Assembly (NCBI GenBank): GCA_027460605.1
Contig: JAPZAN010000016.1
Span: forward strand, 1 to 21,126
Direction: 5' to 3'
DNA length: 21,126 nt
Origin: Candidatus Methanoperedens sp.
GTDB taxonomy: Archaea > Halobacteriota > Methanosarcinia > Methanosarcinales > Methanoperedenaceae
Shown here: positions 7,884 to 17,238 of the stretch, one piece after another
Position numbering within the stretch: position 1 is the first letter of the stretch
Layout: every line of letters begins with the position of its first letter
Made by a program: the position numbers and the translations under genes
Notes under the pieces: model-generated
What the model saw: the letters and a program-made list of their open reading frames with translations, nothing else
Databases searched by the model: none
Told to the model about the DNA's origin: nothing

Positions 7884-7916
7884 TATAAATTAGTAAAACA
7901 AATTGGATTAAGAGGT
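7884..7916 (+). promoter_or_regulatory. promoter and ribosome site of the STAND gene
   Basis: TATAAAT (7884-7890) is followed about 30 nt later by ATG 7921. GAGGT (7912-7916) lies 4 nt before the ATG. The gene therefore has its own promoter in the divergent gap with rnp4. Confidence 0.5.
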
Positions 7917-7920
7917 CTCT

Positions 7921-10900
7921 ATGGTCCATATTTTAGAAGTAACACCTGATGATATAAATAAACTCGATGAAAAACAGTTACCTGATTTATTGTTACGCCT
8001 ATTACGTATGGAAGCACAAAAATATGAGATACCAAAATCTTGCATATCTGGTTCTCTTAATATAAAGGCATCTGATGGCGGAGAGGATGCTCATATTAAA
8101 TGGATTGGTGGACCTGATAAAACGGAATGGTTGCCGAACCGTTATACATTATTTCAATGTAAAGCGACGGAAATGCCACCTTCCAAATGTAAAGATGAAA
8201 TTGTTAATAAGGGTGAACTTAAACCTCGCGTGAAAGATGTTTTCGATAATGGTGGCAGTTATGTTCTTTTTTGCACAGATGATTTTACTGTTTATCCCTC
8301 AGAACTAACAAGAGTTGAAGCATTTCGAGAAGCTATAAAAAATACAGGAGCTTATTATTATAAAACTGTTGATATTAAAATTTATGATTCTAATAAAATT
8401 TCCAGATGGGTAAATGAATATGTCTCTGCTATAGTTCAGGTTTGCAGTTGGCTTGGAAGACCTTTACCAAACATTATGAATACATGGGAAGATTGGAAAA
8501 AATATCCTGAAAATGACGTTAAGTATGTTCAGGATGATACACTCTCAGGTCATATATCTCAACTAAAAAATCATTTTATTGGGGCAAAAAAAGTTGCGCG
8601 TATTGTTGGTTTATCAGGTCTTGGAAAGACCAGGCTCGCTTTTGAAGTTTTTCGTCCTCCTGAAAATTCTCAAGAAAACCTTGAGGCTCAGATGATTACA
8701 GATCAAGTCGTGTATATTGACGCTGCTGATGATTCTACGGGATTACAGGGTATAATTAAACAATGGCGCGATCAAAAATTAGAGAGTATATTAGTTGTTG
8801 ATAATTGTGAGTTAGAGTTGCATCAAAGATTACGTAGAGAAATCGAGCATCCAGATAGCCGATTAAGTTTACTTACATTAGATTACGATCCCGAATCATG
8901 TGATGACTGTAATTTCATCAAATTAAAACCAGCATCAGAGGAGGTCATAAAGGGGATTCTAAAACAAAGCTATCCAGGGTTACAAGATCTAGACATTAAT
9001 CGTATTCTAGAGTTCGCTGAAGGGTTCCCCAAAATTGCTGTTATACTGGCAAAAGCTCTTCGTGATAATGTACATGATATAGGAAATTTAAATGATAATA
9101 CACTAATGGAAAAATTGCTTTGGGGTCGTGGACCGCAAAATGATGATGCTCGTAAAGTGATTTCTGCTTGTTCTCTGTTCACACATTTGGGATTTTCGGA
9201 CGATATGATCCATCAGAGTAATTTTGTGGCAGAGAAAATTTGTAATATTTCCAAAGATGAATTTTATGAACATGCTGTAAAATTTATTGATCATGGCATA
9301 TTGGATAGAAGAAATCGCTTCGTGAGAGTTGTGCCGATACCACTGGCAGTTAGATTAGCTGCTGATTGGTGGAAAAGATGTCATCCTGAGAAAGCAAAAG
9401 AACTCATAACAGGGGATATGCCTGATGGAATGTCAGAGGCTCTTTGCGACCAAATTAGCAAACTTCATCACGTTCATGAGGCAAGACAACTAACCAAAGA
9501 GCTGTGTGGTGATACTGGCCCTTTTGGCCAAGCGGAAGTGCTGAATTCAGGTAAAGGTTCACGGCTTTTCCGCTCTTTAGTAGAAGTGAACCCGATAGAT
9601 ACAGTAAATGCTCTTGAACATGCATTTAGTGGTTGGGACAAAGAACAGCTTCTTCAGGTTAAAGCCGGTAGAAGGAATTTAGTATGGTCTCTTCAAAAGC
9701 TGTGTTTTTGGGAGGAGACCTTCCCAATCTCAGCAAGGATTTTGTTATCATTTGCCGTAGCTGAAAATGAAACATGGGGAAATAATGCTACGAATATCTT
9801 CTTCCAACTATTCCACTATCTACTTTCGGGTACACAAGCTCCTCCTAATTTACGTTTGAATGTCCTTGATGAAGCTTTGGCTACTGATGAAATAGAATAT
9901 AAGCGACTTGCTGTGGAGGCACTTGGGCATGCACTTCTTACACATCATTTCTCTCGTGATTGTAACGCGGAAATTCAAGGAAGCAGGGCTCCTCAGGAAG
10001 ATTGGAAACCTAAAGTTTGGCAAGATGTTTTTGATTATTGGGCCGAATGTTTTAACCGTCTAATCCCATTGGCAATTATTGATGACGAGCTAGGGGCTTT
10101 AGCAAGAAAGCAAATCGCTGATCATTTGAGAGGACAGGTTCAATATGGAAGAATGGAAGTACTCGAATCAGCGCTAAAATCAATATGTGTAGAAAATGAT
10201 ATTTTCTGGCCGGAAGCATATAAAGAGATAAAAAATACAATTTACTTTGATGGGGCTAAACTCCCTTCCGATGGCCTTAAAAAATTGAAATTCTGGGTAG
10301 AAATTCTTGCACCTCGAACATTTATACAACGTTGGAAGCTGATTATTAGTGAACCACATCATGAATTTGAAATTGGTGAAGGTGAAACATATAGCAATAG
10401 ATCCTACAGATTGGCCAGTGAATTTGCTGAGGAATGTTCAAAAAATACCCAAGAATTATTTGAGAACCTGAAAATTGTTTTTGAGGGGAATCAGGCAAGA
10501 GGATATGAGTTTGGACATGCTTTAGGAAAGTATTTAGATCAGGAAGATTTTTTCATTAAAGAAGCTCTATCAGTTTTGAAGAAAATAAAATCTGACAGAG
10601 CGAATCCATCAGTTTTATGTGGTTTTATATCTTCGATAAGTCCTAAGAATCCACAATTGATTGAAGAGATGCTAGATTCTGTGGTTAATGACGATGACCT
10701 ATATATCCATACTATAAAATTGACGTGTTCGATAAAATCCCAAAAAAAGGATTTAGATCGCATCATCAAATTGGTAAAGATAGGTAAATTTAATATAAAC
10801 GATCTGAGAGCATTTGCTTATGGCGGGAGTCTTAAACATCTTTCTCCAGAGGATGTTATTTCGTTTTGTGAAGATATAATTTCTTTTGGAAATGAAGGAA

Positions 10901-11691
10901 TACCTCCTGCACTTGAAGTTCTATTTATGTACACTTTTCAAGATGATGAAAAATTTAAATTGTGCCTAGATGAGATTCAGAAGATTTTAGAAATACCTGA
11001 TATCCTATTCGAATTTGAATCCGCATCAAATATGGATGCTCATCATTTTATAGAATTTGTAACTAAATTATTAAATGAAGAAAGAAATGATGAATTTGCA
11101 ATTAATATTTCAAAAGTAATTATTGGAGATTTCAGCTCAGAAAAATTCATAGTTGGATTGATTTATAGTTTAAAACCAGTACTTAGAATCCTTCTAAGTA
11201 AATACAGGGATGTTACGTGGCCTATTTTTGGTGATGCGCTTCTGTCAGATTATCGCATATCATATTTGTTTATGCCAGATAACAATGCAAAATATTATAG
11301 TGAAGGGGTATTATCAGAATTGAGTGAAGATTTCTTGATCCGATGGTGCAATGACAATCCGAAGATAGCACCTGTTATTATTGCAAAACTCGTACCTCTT
11401 TTTATAAAAGAAGATGAAACATATTCTTTCCATCCAATTGCCAAATCTTTAATTTATACTTTTGGCGATAGACCGGATGTACAATCTGCAATTGATTCGA
11501 ATATGTGGTCGTTTAGTTCAGTTGGTTCTTCCACACCTTATTATGAAAAACAGATTGAAGCAATTAAAAAACTTGAAACTGATAAGAATCCAAAGCTTGG
11601 TTTATGGTGTACCAAGATTATAAAAAGATTAAATGAAAGGATAGAATACGAAAAAGGACGTGAAGAGGAAGAAAAAATAGGAATAATCTAA
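7921..11691 (+). CDS. PD-(D/E)XK nuclease fused to a STAND-type NTPase, probable antiviral protein
   Basis: The 1256-aa protein has three parts. Residues about 15-180 look like a restriction-endonuclease fold of Mrr/Cap4 type: acidic SDGGEDAHIKW (51-61) then FQCKAT (78-83), giving the D...QxK active-site pattern. Residues about 205-400 form an NTPase with P-loop GLSGLGKT (230-237), Walker B-like ILVVDN (290-295) and the GxP motif in AEGFPKIAVILAKAL (366-380) typical of STAND/NB-ARC ATPases. The rest, about 850 residues, looks helical and repeat-like and would be the sensor. This order matches Avs-type antiviral STAND proteins, which cleave DNA after recognising a phage protein. It is a single gene with its own promoter, and it looks more AT-rich than its housekeeping neighbours, which suggests transfer. 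The target is unknown. Confidence 0.85.
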   Translation: MVHILEVTPDDINKLDEKQLPDLLLRLLRMEAQKYEIPKSCISGSLNIKASDGGEDAHIKWIGGPDKTEWLPNRYTLFQCKATEMPPSKCKDEIVNKGELKPRVKDVFDNGGSYVLFCTDDFTVYPSELTRVEAFREAIKNTGAYYYKTVDIKIYDSNKISRWVNEYVSAIVQVCSWLGRPLPNIMNTWEDWKKYPENDVKYVQDDTLSGHISQLKNHFIGAKKVARIVGLSGLGKTRLAFEVFRPPENSQENLEAQMITDQVVYIDAADDSTGLQGIIKQWRDQKLESILVVDNCELELHQRLRREIEHPDSRLSLLTLDYDPESCDDCNFIKLKPASEEVIKGILKQSYPGLQDLDINRILEFAEGFPKIAVILAKALRDNVHDIGNLNDNTLMEKLLWGRGPQNDDARKVISACSLFTHLGFSDDMIHQSNFVAEKICNISKDEFYEHAVKFIDHGILDRRNRFVRVVPIPLAVRLAADWWKRCHPEKAKELITGDMPDGMSEALCDQISKLHHVHEARQLTKELCGDTGPFGQAEVLNSGKGSRLFRSLVEVNPIDTVNALEHAFSGWDKEQLLQVKAGRRNLVWSLQKLCFWEETFPISARILLSFAVAENETWGNNATNIFFQLFHYLLSGTQAPPNLRLNVLDEALATDEIEYKRLAVEALGHALLTHHFSRDCNAEIQGSRAPQEDWKPKVWQDVFDYWAECFNRLIPLAIIDDELGALARKQIADHLRGQVQYGRMEVLESALKSICVENDIFWPEAYKEIKNTIYFDGAKLPSDGLKKLKFWVEILAPRTFIQRWKLIISEPHHEFEIGEGETYSNRSYRLASEFAEECSKNTQELFENLKIVFEGNQARGYEFGHALGKYLDQEDFFIKEALSVLKKIKSDRANPSVLCGFISSISPKNPQLIEEMLDSVVNDDDLYIHTIKLTCSIKSQKKDLDRIIKLVKIGKFNINDLRAFAYGGSLKHLSPEDVISFCEDIISFGNEGIPPALEVLFMYTFQDDEKFKLCLDEIQKILEIPDILFEFESASNMDAHHFIEFVTKLLNEERNDEFAINISKVIIGDFSSEKFIVGLIYSLKPVLRILLSKYRDVTWPIFGDALLSDYRISYLFMPDNNAKYYSEGVLSELSEDFLIRWCNDNPKIAPVIIAKLVPLFIKEDETYSFHPIAKSLIYTFGDRPDVQSAIDSNMWSFSSVGSSTPYYEKQIEAIKKLETDKNPKLGLWCTKIIKRLNERIEYEKGREEEEKIGII

Positions 11692-11801
11692 TGCATACCT
11701 GCGCCTGAATAAAAAATATAGAATTCTACAAAATCGCTGGAATGCATAAAATCCGAGCATCTATAACCGATGCCTTTCGAATTTTAATCCGAGGTCGGTG
11801 C

Positions 11802-12674
11802 CTACAACAGCACATCCCCCACCGTAAACGCCAGCATACACAAACTCACCGCCGCATTCACATTAAAGAACGCCACAGGAATATTCTCAAAATTATCAGC
11901 CTTCACAAGCGTATGCTCATACCATATCAGCGCCGCAATAACCACCAGCCCCACCTTAAAAACAACCCCGAGCTTCAGCACAACCATCAACCCGACCAGC
12001 AGCGCCAGCATCAGGACATGCGCCGCAAACGACAATCCGAGCGCCGACTTTACTCCGAATACTGCCGGCACAGAATAAAGCCCCTCTTTCTTATCAAAAT
12101 CAAGGTCATGCAGCGAGTATATCATATCAAACCCCGCAACCCACAAAGTGACAGCAAAAAGCAAAAGCAGCATCGCAAGCTCAGGCGCCCCGAATGGGAT
12201 ATTGAATAGACCCGTAACCGCAAGCCAGCCTCCCACAGGGGCATAACCGAGATTAAGCCCGAGGACGAAATGCGAGACCGGTGTAAACTTTTTAAGATAT
12301 GGATAGATGACCGACGTAACCAGAATGACAGGCGAAAGCGCAAGGCACAGCGGGTTTAATTTGTAAGCTGAATAGAACAGCAGGACGTAGGAAATCAGGA
12401 TTATTCCCCATACCTCATACAACTTTATTCTTCCTGATGGCAATTCGCGATTCGCAGTCCTCGGGTTTTTCGCATCTATATCCCTGTCAACCAGATTATT
12501 CAGCGCCATCGCAGCGCTCCTCGCGCCTATGAACGCAAGCCCGACCCAGAAAAGAATGCGAAGTTCAGGAACCCCCCTGCTCGCAAGGAAAGCTCCAAGA
12601 TATGCAAATGGGATGGCAAACAGGCTGTGCTTGAGCACCACAAAATCAGCGTATAATTTAAGTTTTTGAAGCAT
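11802..12674 (-). CDS. ubiA: UbiA-family prenyltransferase
   Basis: This is an integral membrane enzyme that attaches a polyprenyl chain to an aromatic or polar acceptor. The 290-aa product has about 8-9 hydrophobic segments and both Mg-diphosphate motifs: NNLVDRDID (59-67) with the following RTANRELPSG, and YSLHDLDFD (186-194). It resembles the 4-hydroxybenzoate polyprenyltransferase branch. ATG 12674 is preferred over the adjacent GTG 12677. A UbiD gene lies about 3 kb away on the same strand. Such pairs serve ubiquinone-like or futalosine-route menaquinone synthesis (MqnP/MqnL), or in methanogens possibly methanophenazine. Which carrier is made cannot be read here. Confidence 0.9.
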   Translation of the reverse strand: MLQKLKLYADFVVLKHSLFAIPFAYLGAFLASRGVPELRILFWVGLAFIGARSAAMALNNLVDRDIDAKNPRTANRELPSGRIKLYEVWGIILISYVLLFYSAYKLNPLCLALSPVILVTSVIYPYLKKFTPVSHFVLGLNLGYAPVGGWLAVTGLFNIPFGAPELAMLLLLFAVTLWVAGFDMIYSLHDLDFDKKEGLYSVPAVFGVKSALGLSFAAHVLMLALLVGLMVVLKLGVVFKVGLVVIAALIWYEHTLVKADNFENIPVAFFNVNAAVSLCMLAFTVGDVLL

Positions 12675-12718
12675 CACAAATCTTTTCTCTTATCACCGAT
12701 ATTATTCCCTTGATACAA

Positions 12719-13483
12719 ATGATTAACCTTTACTTTATCGGCTCTGCGGGAAGCGGCAAATCCTCGCTGACAGGCGCATACATGGGATGGATGCAGAACC
12801 ATGGGTATGATGCGATTACGGTGAACCTCGACCCGGGCATTGAAAATGCGCCTTACGTTCCTGATGTGGATATACGGGACTGGATTAAATTGCGCGACAT
12901 TATGAAAGAGCATGGCGTAGGACCAAACGGGGCGCAGATTATTGCGGCGGATATGCTTGCTCTTAATATAACTGAAATGAAGGATATTATCGAAAGCTTT
13001 GAAACCGAGTATGTTGTTTTTGACACTCCCGGTCAGATGGAATTATTCGTGCTGCGGCAATCGGGAAAATACTTAATCGATGCTCTCGGCGCCGATAAGT
13101 CGATAATCGGTTTTCTTTACGACCCTGTAATTTCAAGAAATCCCTCAGGCTTCATCTCATTGATGCTTCAGGCAGCTTCTGTCCAGGTGAGGTTCAATGT
13201 GCCTTTTCTCAACATTCTTACCAAATCCGATTTGCTTTCGGAGGAAGAACGCGGGAAAATATCGGGCTGGAGCAGGGATTTAATGGAACTTGACGATGCC
13301 ATTAACAACGAACGGCCCACCATGCGAAGCCAGTTGAGCATTGAGTTTCTGTCTGCCCTTAAATCATTTGGAGCAAGCCAGGATATAATTCCTGTATCTT
13401 CGACTTATGGCGCTGGCATGGAAGATATCTATAATGCAGCACAGCAGATATACCACGGCGGGGAAGATCTGAGCAGGGATTAA
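12719..13483 (+). CDS. GPN-loop GTPase
   Basis: GPN-loop GTPases are dimeric; eukaryotic members assist RNA polymerase II assembly, and the archaeal role is less defined. From ATG 12719 the protein has 254 residues: P-loop GSAGSGKS (8-15), VNLDPG (35-40), the GPN motif (68-70) that completes the neighbour's active site, DTPGQ (102-106) and TKSD (168-171). TTG 12710 in frame would add three residues. No ribosome site is visible and a leaderless start is likely. The gene is divergent from ubiA with only 44 nt between starts, so the two promoters overlap. Confidence 0.93.
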   Translation: MINLYFIGSAGSGKSSLTGAYMGWMQNHGYDAITVNLDPGIENAPYVPDVDIRDWIKLRDIMKEHGVGPNGAQIIAADMLALNITEMKDIIESFETEYVVFDTPGQMELFVLRQSGKYLIDALGADKSIIGFLYDPVISRNPSGFISLMLQAASVQVRFNVPFLNILTKSDLLSEEERGKISGWSRDLMELDDAINNERPTMRSQLSIEFLSALKSFGASQDIIPVSSTYGAGMEDIYNAAQQIYHGGEDLSRD

Positions 13484-13523
13484 GGTGTTAACATAATGTA
13501 AATTCCAGGTGCATGTTGTGCCC

Positions 13524-14093
13524 TTAAGAAGGAGACGCACGATTTACACGAATCTGTCTAACCTTTGCCGTGCTGAAGGATTTATCCATCAAGTCGCCAA
13601 TGAGCACAAAAATTCCGGTCAGCAGCAGGAATGTAAAAATGATTGAGTAAGGAGAGGGCGCTGTCATGCCGTTAGCCGCCATCAGGTTTGCACGAATTGA
13701 CATTATACCTCCAATGAACAACGCAAACAGGAAGCCGTTAATTGTCCAGTAAGCATTTTTTCCCCAGGAAAGACGCCATACGAGGAAGAGTATTAGGAAA
13801 GTGAACCATATCTTAATGCTGATAACACCATTCGCGCCTGAGGAAACGTACATGAAGCGGATAACCGGGTTAACTTCCTGCGTGATCCCCATTATTTGCA
13901 TCATGTAAGCTGAGGTTATCCCGTCGCCTACGCCAAATGTCAGAAATGATAATAAAAATAACAGCGTCTGGAGGTTTGTTACAGTTAGAAAGTATTTTAT
14001 TAGAAGGCGAATTAAATCAGCAAATGTGATAGGGTCTGGTTTTTTCTGGTTGTTTAAAACTTCCCCGGTAAGCGTTTTCTGTATTGTTTTCAT
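13524..14093 (-). CDS. four-TM membrane protein, DUF5658-like
   Basis: The 189-aa protein has a cytoplasmic N-terminal stretch and four hydrophobic segments (about 38-62, 90-110, 115-135, 148-168). Between the first two lies GVGDGITSAYMMQIMGITQEVNPVIRFMY. The polar D...T...M...E.NP pattern inside and after helix 1 is typical of small DUF5658-like membrane proteins with unknown function. Its start overlaps the end of the upstream gene by 4 nt, so the two are co-translated and may act together. The C-terminal tail is basic. Confidence 0.65.
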   Translation of the reverse strand: MKTIQKTLTGEVLNNQKKPDPITFADLIRLLIKYFLTVTNLQTLLFLLSFLTFGVGDGITSAYMMQIMGITQEVNPVIRFMYVSSGANGVISIKIWFTFLILFLVWRLSWGKNAYWTINGFLFALFIGGIMSIRANLMAANGMTAPSPYSIIFTFLLLTGIFVLIGDLMDKSFSTAKVRQIRVNRASPS

Positions 14094-15448
14094 GTCTTAT
14101 TCGACTTTTCAATTTCAGTGAATTCCATATCTTGCTTTAGTTTTTCAAGATTTTCGCCTTTAAGTCCGGTCGTGATTATCAGGCGGCTGCCCGATGCTTG
14201 TGAAATGCTCTTTAACCCCTGAATGAATTGAAGTACACTGCCAAAGCCGTTCACCTTTACCAATTCGTCGATACCGTCGAGCAACAAAACCGGGCTTCCC
14301 GTTTTTTTCATGAAGTTTGTGAGTACTGCGGCAAGCCGCTTCAGGTCATCAGGTTTGACGTCTCTCTCAACTGCTTCATCCGATATCCATATCATAGGAG
14401 TCGTGTTGATGTTATATTTCTCTCTAACCTGCTGTGGGAGCGCGGTTGTTGCAACAAGACCAGGTGAACCGTGTTTGACAGCATCCAGAAAGATGGGGTA
14501 GCCGTCCCCCTCTACAAGATACGTGCAGCCCGGTCTGAGGTTGTATGCGGGCTTTGAAAGGAAGTTACTTTTAACAGCATCTTTTCGTAAGGTGCAGAAA
14601 GTTACATCGGGACAATCACTGCAGCCTGAATATCCATTTTCAGCCACGCACCTGTAAACCTCACAATTCCTGTACTTCTCAACAGTGAATTTACAGCCCG
14701 GACAGTGTTTATCGATAAACTTTGAACATAATGAACAGTCTGCGCCGCAGAAGGAGGTGATGGAAAGCTCAGGCACGGGCGTTATGAAAAGCCCGTAATG
14801 GTAAACCGCGTACGCAAAGAAAACACCTGTAATCGCAGGCGCAAGGGTCGAAAGCGCAAGAAAATATATGTCAAAGAACATGGGAAGTATTATGTTTATG
14901 GTAACTGCTGCCAATATTGCGATTATGGCGCCTGTCAGTATGAGCTTTGACTTCTGCCGCTCCATGTATTTACTTGCCGTGTAATGCCGTAATAAAAGAT
15001 AGATGCCCGCGACTGAAAAAATTGTTGTGAACAAAAAGAGATCCAGTCTTGTTCCTGGCATTGGTAAGAATACGCCTGGTTCTATACGCGATACGTCTGA
15101 GGTCCATATCAGGTACAGCAGGTAGATAGACGGTATGATGAACAAGTAGGTGAAGGGATTTTTAAGGACTTTGTCTGTTTTGGTCAGTGAAAGGGCGAAA
15201 AGGACGAATAATGTGAGAGACAGGATTATCCCGCTTAACTGGAGCTTTATGTACAGCACTATCTCGCTTACTGAAGCGTTTTCCGAGGTTATACCCAGGT
15301 TGTAGGTTCCCACAGCCCAGATTATAAAGGCTATCATCAGGAGCGCAAAGATTTTGTTAGTGCGTTCATTCGGATTTTTTGTAAGAACATACGTTCCAAG
15401 AGTAGTGTAGAGGAATATGGTAAACAGGGAAATTATTGCACTCAGCAT
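14090..15448 (-). CDS. 7TM sensor-like protein with Cys-rich (DUF3795-like) and DUF835-like domains
   Basis: Residues about 1-222 form seven hydrophobic segments like the sensor half of 7TM histidine kinases. Residues 231-290 are a cysteine-rich module with Cys 234, 238, 241, 249, 252, 262, 267, 276, 279 and 285 (FCGADCSLC...CPGC...CSDC), resembling DUF3795. Residues about 300-452 resemble DUF835: a P-loop-ATPase-like fold without a P-loop, with GCTYLVEG near 307, VLLLDGIDELV and the SRLIITTGL strand. No kinase or receiver domain follows, so output is probably through protein contacts. The ribosome site GGAG is 9-12 nt before the ATG. It overlaps the following membrane gene by 4 nt. A redox or metal signal is inferred from the cysteines only. 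Confidence 0.75.
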   Translation of the reverse strand: MLSAIISLFTIFLYTTLGTYVLTKNPNERTNKIFALLMIAFIIWAVGTYNLGITSENASVSEIVLYIKLQLSGIILSLTLFVLFALSLTKTDKVLKNPFTYLFIIPSIYLLYLIWTSDVSRIEPGVFLPMPGTRLDLFLFTTIFSVAGIYLLLRHYTASKYMERQKSKLILTGAIIAILAAVTINIILPMFFDIYFLALSTLAPAITGVFFAYAVYHYGLFITPVPELSITSFCGADCSLCSKFIDKHCPGCKFTVEKYRNCEVYRCVAENGYSGCSDCPDVTFCTLRKDAVKSNFLSKPAYNLRPGCTYLVEGDGYPIFLDAVKHGSPGLVATTALPQQVREKYNINTTPMIWISDEAVERDVKPDDLKRLAAVLTNFMKKTGSPVLLLDGIDELVKVNGFGSVLQFIQGLKSISQASGSRLIITTGLKGENLEKLKQDMEFTEIEKSNKT

Positions 15449-15505
15449 ATCTGATAACTCCTATGAATTTTGCTTTTTAAATGATTTGACTTATGTTAAT
15501 TTTAA

Positions 15506-16969
15506 CTAAGATTTTTTGAGTGATATACCTAACCCAAGCTCGTTCCAGAGCTTATCGATTTTTGATTTTACTGCGGTGTCCATCTTTAAAGCGTCAGGCC
15601 ATTCCCTTTCAAAGCCCTCATCCTTTCCCTTTCGTGTGGCATCAATCCCCATCTTCGAGCCAAGATTGGGGAGAGGCGAAGCATGATCAAGCGTATCTGT
15701 CGGGGCACCATCGATTATCGTGACATCCGTCGCCGGGTCCATGCGCGTGGTGGCAGCCCAGAGCACCTCTTTCATATCCTGCACATTCACATCGTCATCC
15801 AGCACGATTATTGTCTTTGCGAACATCATCTGCCCCATTCCCCAGAGCGCGAACATGACCTTTTTAGCATGTCCGGGATACCGCTTTTTTATTGACACAA
15901 TGCAGAGGTTGTGGAAGACAGCCTCAACCGGCAAATTGATGTCAACAATTTCGGGAAGCTGGGTCTTCATGAGAGGGAGGAATATCCTCTCGGTGGCTTT
16001 GCCAAGATACGCATCTTCCATCGGCGGGATTCCCACAACTGTTGCATGATAAATCGGGTTTTTGCGGTGGGTGATGCAGGTTATGTGGAACACCGGGAAT
16101 TCATCTGCAAGTGAATAATATCCTGTGTGGTCGCCGAAAGGTCCCTCGATACGCCGTTCCTTTGCATCCACGTATCCTTCAAGTATTATCTCTGCATGCG
16201 CCGGTACATAGAGGTCAACGGTTTCGCATTTGACAAGCTCGACGTTCTTTTTGCGGATAAACCCGGCAAACATCATCTCATCGATATTATCGGGCAGCGG
16301 CGCAGTGGCTGAATACACGACAGCCGGGTCGGCGCCGATGGCGACGGCGACCTCGATTTTTCCGTCTTCTGCCGCCTCCGCATAATCCCGCGCGCCGTGT
16401 TTATGGATGTGCCAGTGCATGCCTGTTGTTTTGCAGTCATAGACCTGCATCCGATACATCCCCACGTTCTGCTTCCCGGTTTTCTCATTTTTTGTGAATA
16501 CAAGAGGCAGGGTGATAAAGCGCCCGCCGTCCTCCGGCCAGCATTTAAGTACCGGGAATTCATCCAGCGAAAAGCCATCTCTTAGAATGACTTCCTTGCA
16601 CGGTCCGCTGTTCACATGCTTTGGCGGGAATGAGGTAATCTCTGCAACCTTCGGAATCATCTTGATACCTTCCCACAGGCTGGAAGGCGCTTCGAATTCC
16701 AGCAGTTTCCGGATTCGCTCGCCGATTTCATCAAGGTTGTTGACGCCAAGGGCAAGACACATGCGTTCCATTGTGCCGAATGCGTTGGCAAAAACCGGGT
16801 GCTTATAGCCTTTGACATTCTCGAATAACAGTGCAGGGCCATTGTTTTTTACAACCCTGTCCAGGATTTCGGTAATCTCAAGCTCGGCGCTTACTTCGGT
16901 TTTTATGCGTTTGAGCAGCCCTTTTTTCTCAAGGACTTCGATGAATTCACGTAAATCTTTGTATGCCAC
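15506..16969 (-). CDS. ubiD: UbiD-family decarboxylase
   Basis: UbiD enzymes decarboxylate aromatic or alpha,beta-unsaturated acids using prenylated FMN made by UbiX. The 487-aa product has normal length and the family hallmarks: NVGMYRMQ (168-175) with the active-site Arg, HWHIHKHGARDY (185-196) and EGPFGDHTGYY (275-285) carrying the catalytic acidic residues. It starts at GTG 16969, which overlaps the TAG of the small upstream gene by 1 nt, so translation is coupled. With the nearby UbiA a role in quinone-type carrier synthesis is the best guess. No ubiX is in this window. It ends in TAG. Confidence 0.93.
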   Translation of the reverse strand: MAYKDLREFIEVLEKKGLLKRIKTEVSAELEITEILDRVVKNNGPALLFENVKGYKHPVFANAFGTMERMCLALGVNNLDEIGERIRKLLEFEAPSSLWEGIKMIPKVAEITSFPPKHVNSGPCKEVILRDGFSLDEFPVLKCWPEDGGRFITLPLVFTKNEKTGKQNVGMYRMQVYDCKTTGMHWHIHKHGARDYAEAAEDGKIEVAVAIGADPAVVYSATAPLPDNIDEMMFAGFIRKKNVELVKCETVDLYVPAHAEIILEGYVDAKERRIEGPFGDHTGYYSLADEFPVFHITCITHRKNPIYHATVVGIPPMEDAYLGKATERIFLPLMKTQLPEIVDINLPVEAVFHNLCIVSIKKRYPGHAKKVMFALWGMGQMMFAKTIIVLDDDVNVQDMKEVLWAATTRMDPATDVTIIDGAPTDTLDHASPLPNLGSKMGIDATRKGKDEGFEREWPDALKMDTAVKSKIDKLWNELGLGISLKKS

Positions 16970-17205
16970 TATACGACCCCGGAAACGCTGTCATCCGACA
17001 CATTATTTTTTGAGCCGGCTTTTTCAAGGCATGCCCTGTGGATGTATCCGAGCTGCCTCTTTTTCCAGTTCTTCGATTCGTTGCTCATGCCTTCCACAGG
17101 TTCATATATGATGAGCATGTTTTTCGCATCCTCAGGGAACATGAGTTTCACAAAATCACCGCATAGCAGGCATTTTTTCCATCGGGTGTATTTTCGTTCG
17201 GTCAT
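16969..17205 (-). CDS. 78-aa CxxC/HxxC zinc-type protein upstream of ubiD
   Basis: This small basic protein has Cys 12 and 15 (KCLLCGDF) and His 56/Cys 59 (YIHRACLEKA), a CCHC set that could bind zinc. The middle (FPEDAKNMLIIYEPVEG) looks like a beta hairpin. Its TAG overlaps the ubiD GTG by one base, so the genes form an operon. A TATA box at 17231-17238 places transcription start at or near the ATG, so the gene is probably leaderless. The function is unknown; it may be a small regulator or partner of the decarboxylase. Confidence 0.7.
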   Translation of the reverse strand: MTERKYTRWKKCLLCGDFVKLMFPEDAKNMLIIYEPVEGMSNESKNWKKRQLGYIHRACLEKAGSKNNVSDDSVSGVV

Positions 17206-17230
17206 AATTATGCTTACTGCGTTACGGGAA

Positions 17231-17238
17231 TATATAAA
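17231..17238 (-). promoter_or_regulatory. promoter of the small gene-ubiD operon, flanked by two CCGTTACGG boxes
   Basis: Minus-strand TTTATATA lies 26-33 nt before ATG 17205. Box 17219-17227 lies between TATA and the start, and box 17243-17251 lies just upstream where TFB and activators bind. A protein bound to these boxes would be well placed to repress the operon. Confidence 0.5.

Noticed and set aside
11742..12209. 155-aa basic protein on the plus strand
   Set aside because: It is antisense to ubiA; its His/Arg/Gln-rich composition is the usual shadow of a membrane-protein gene.
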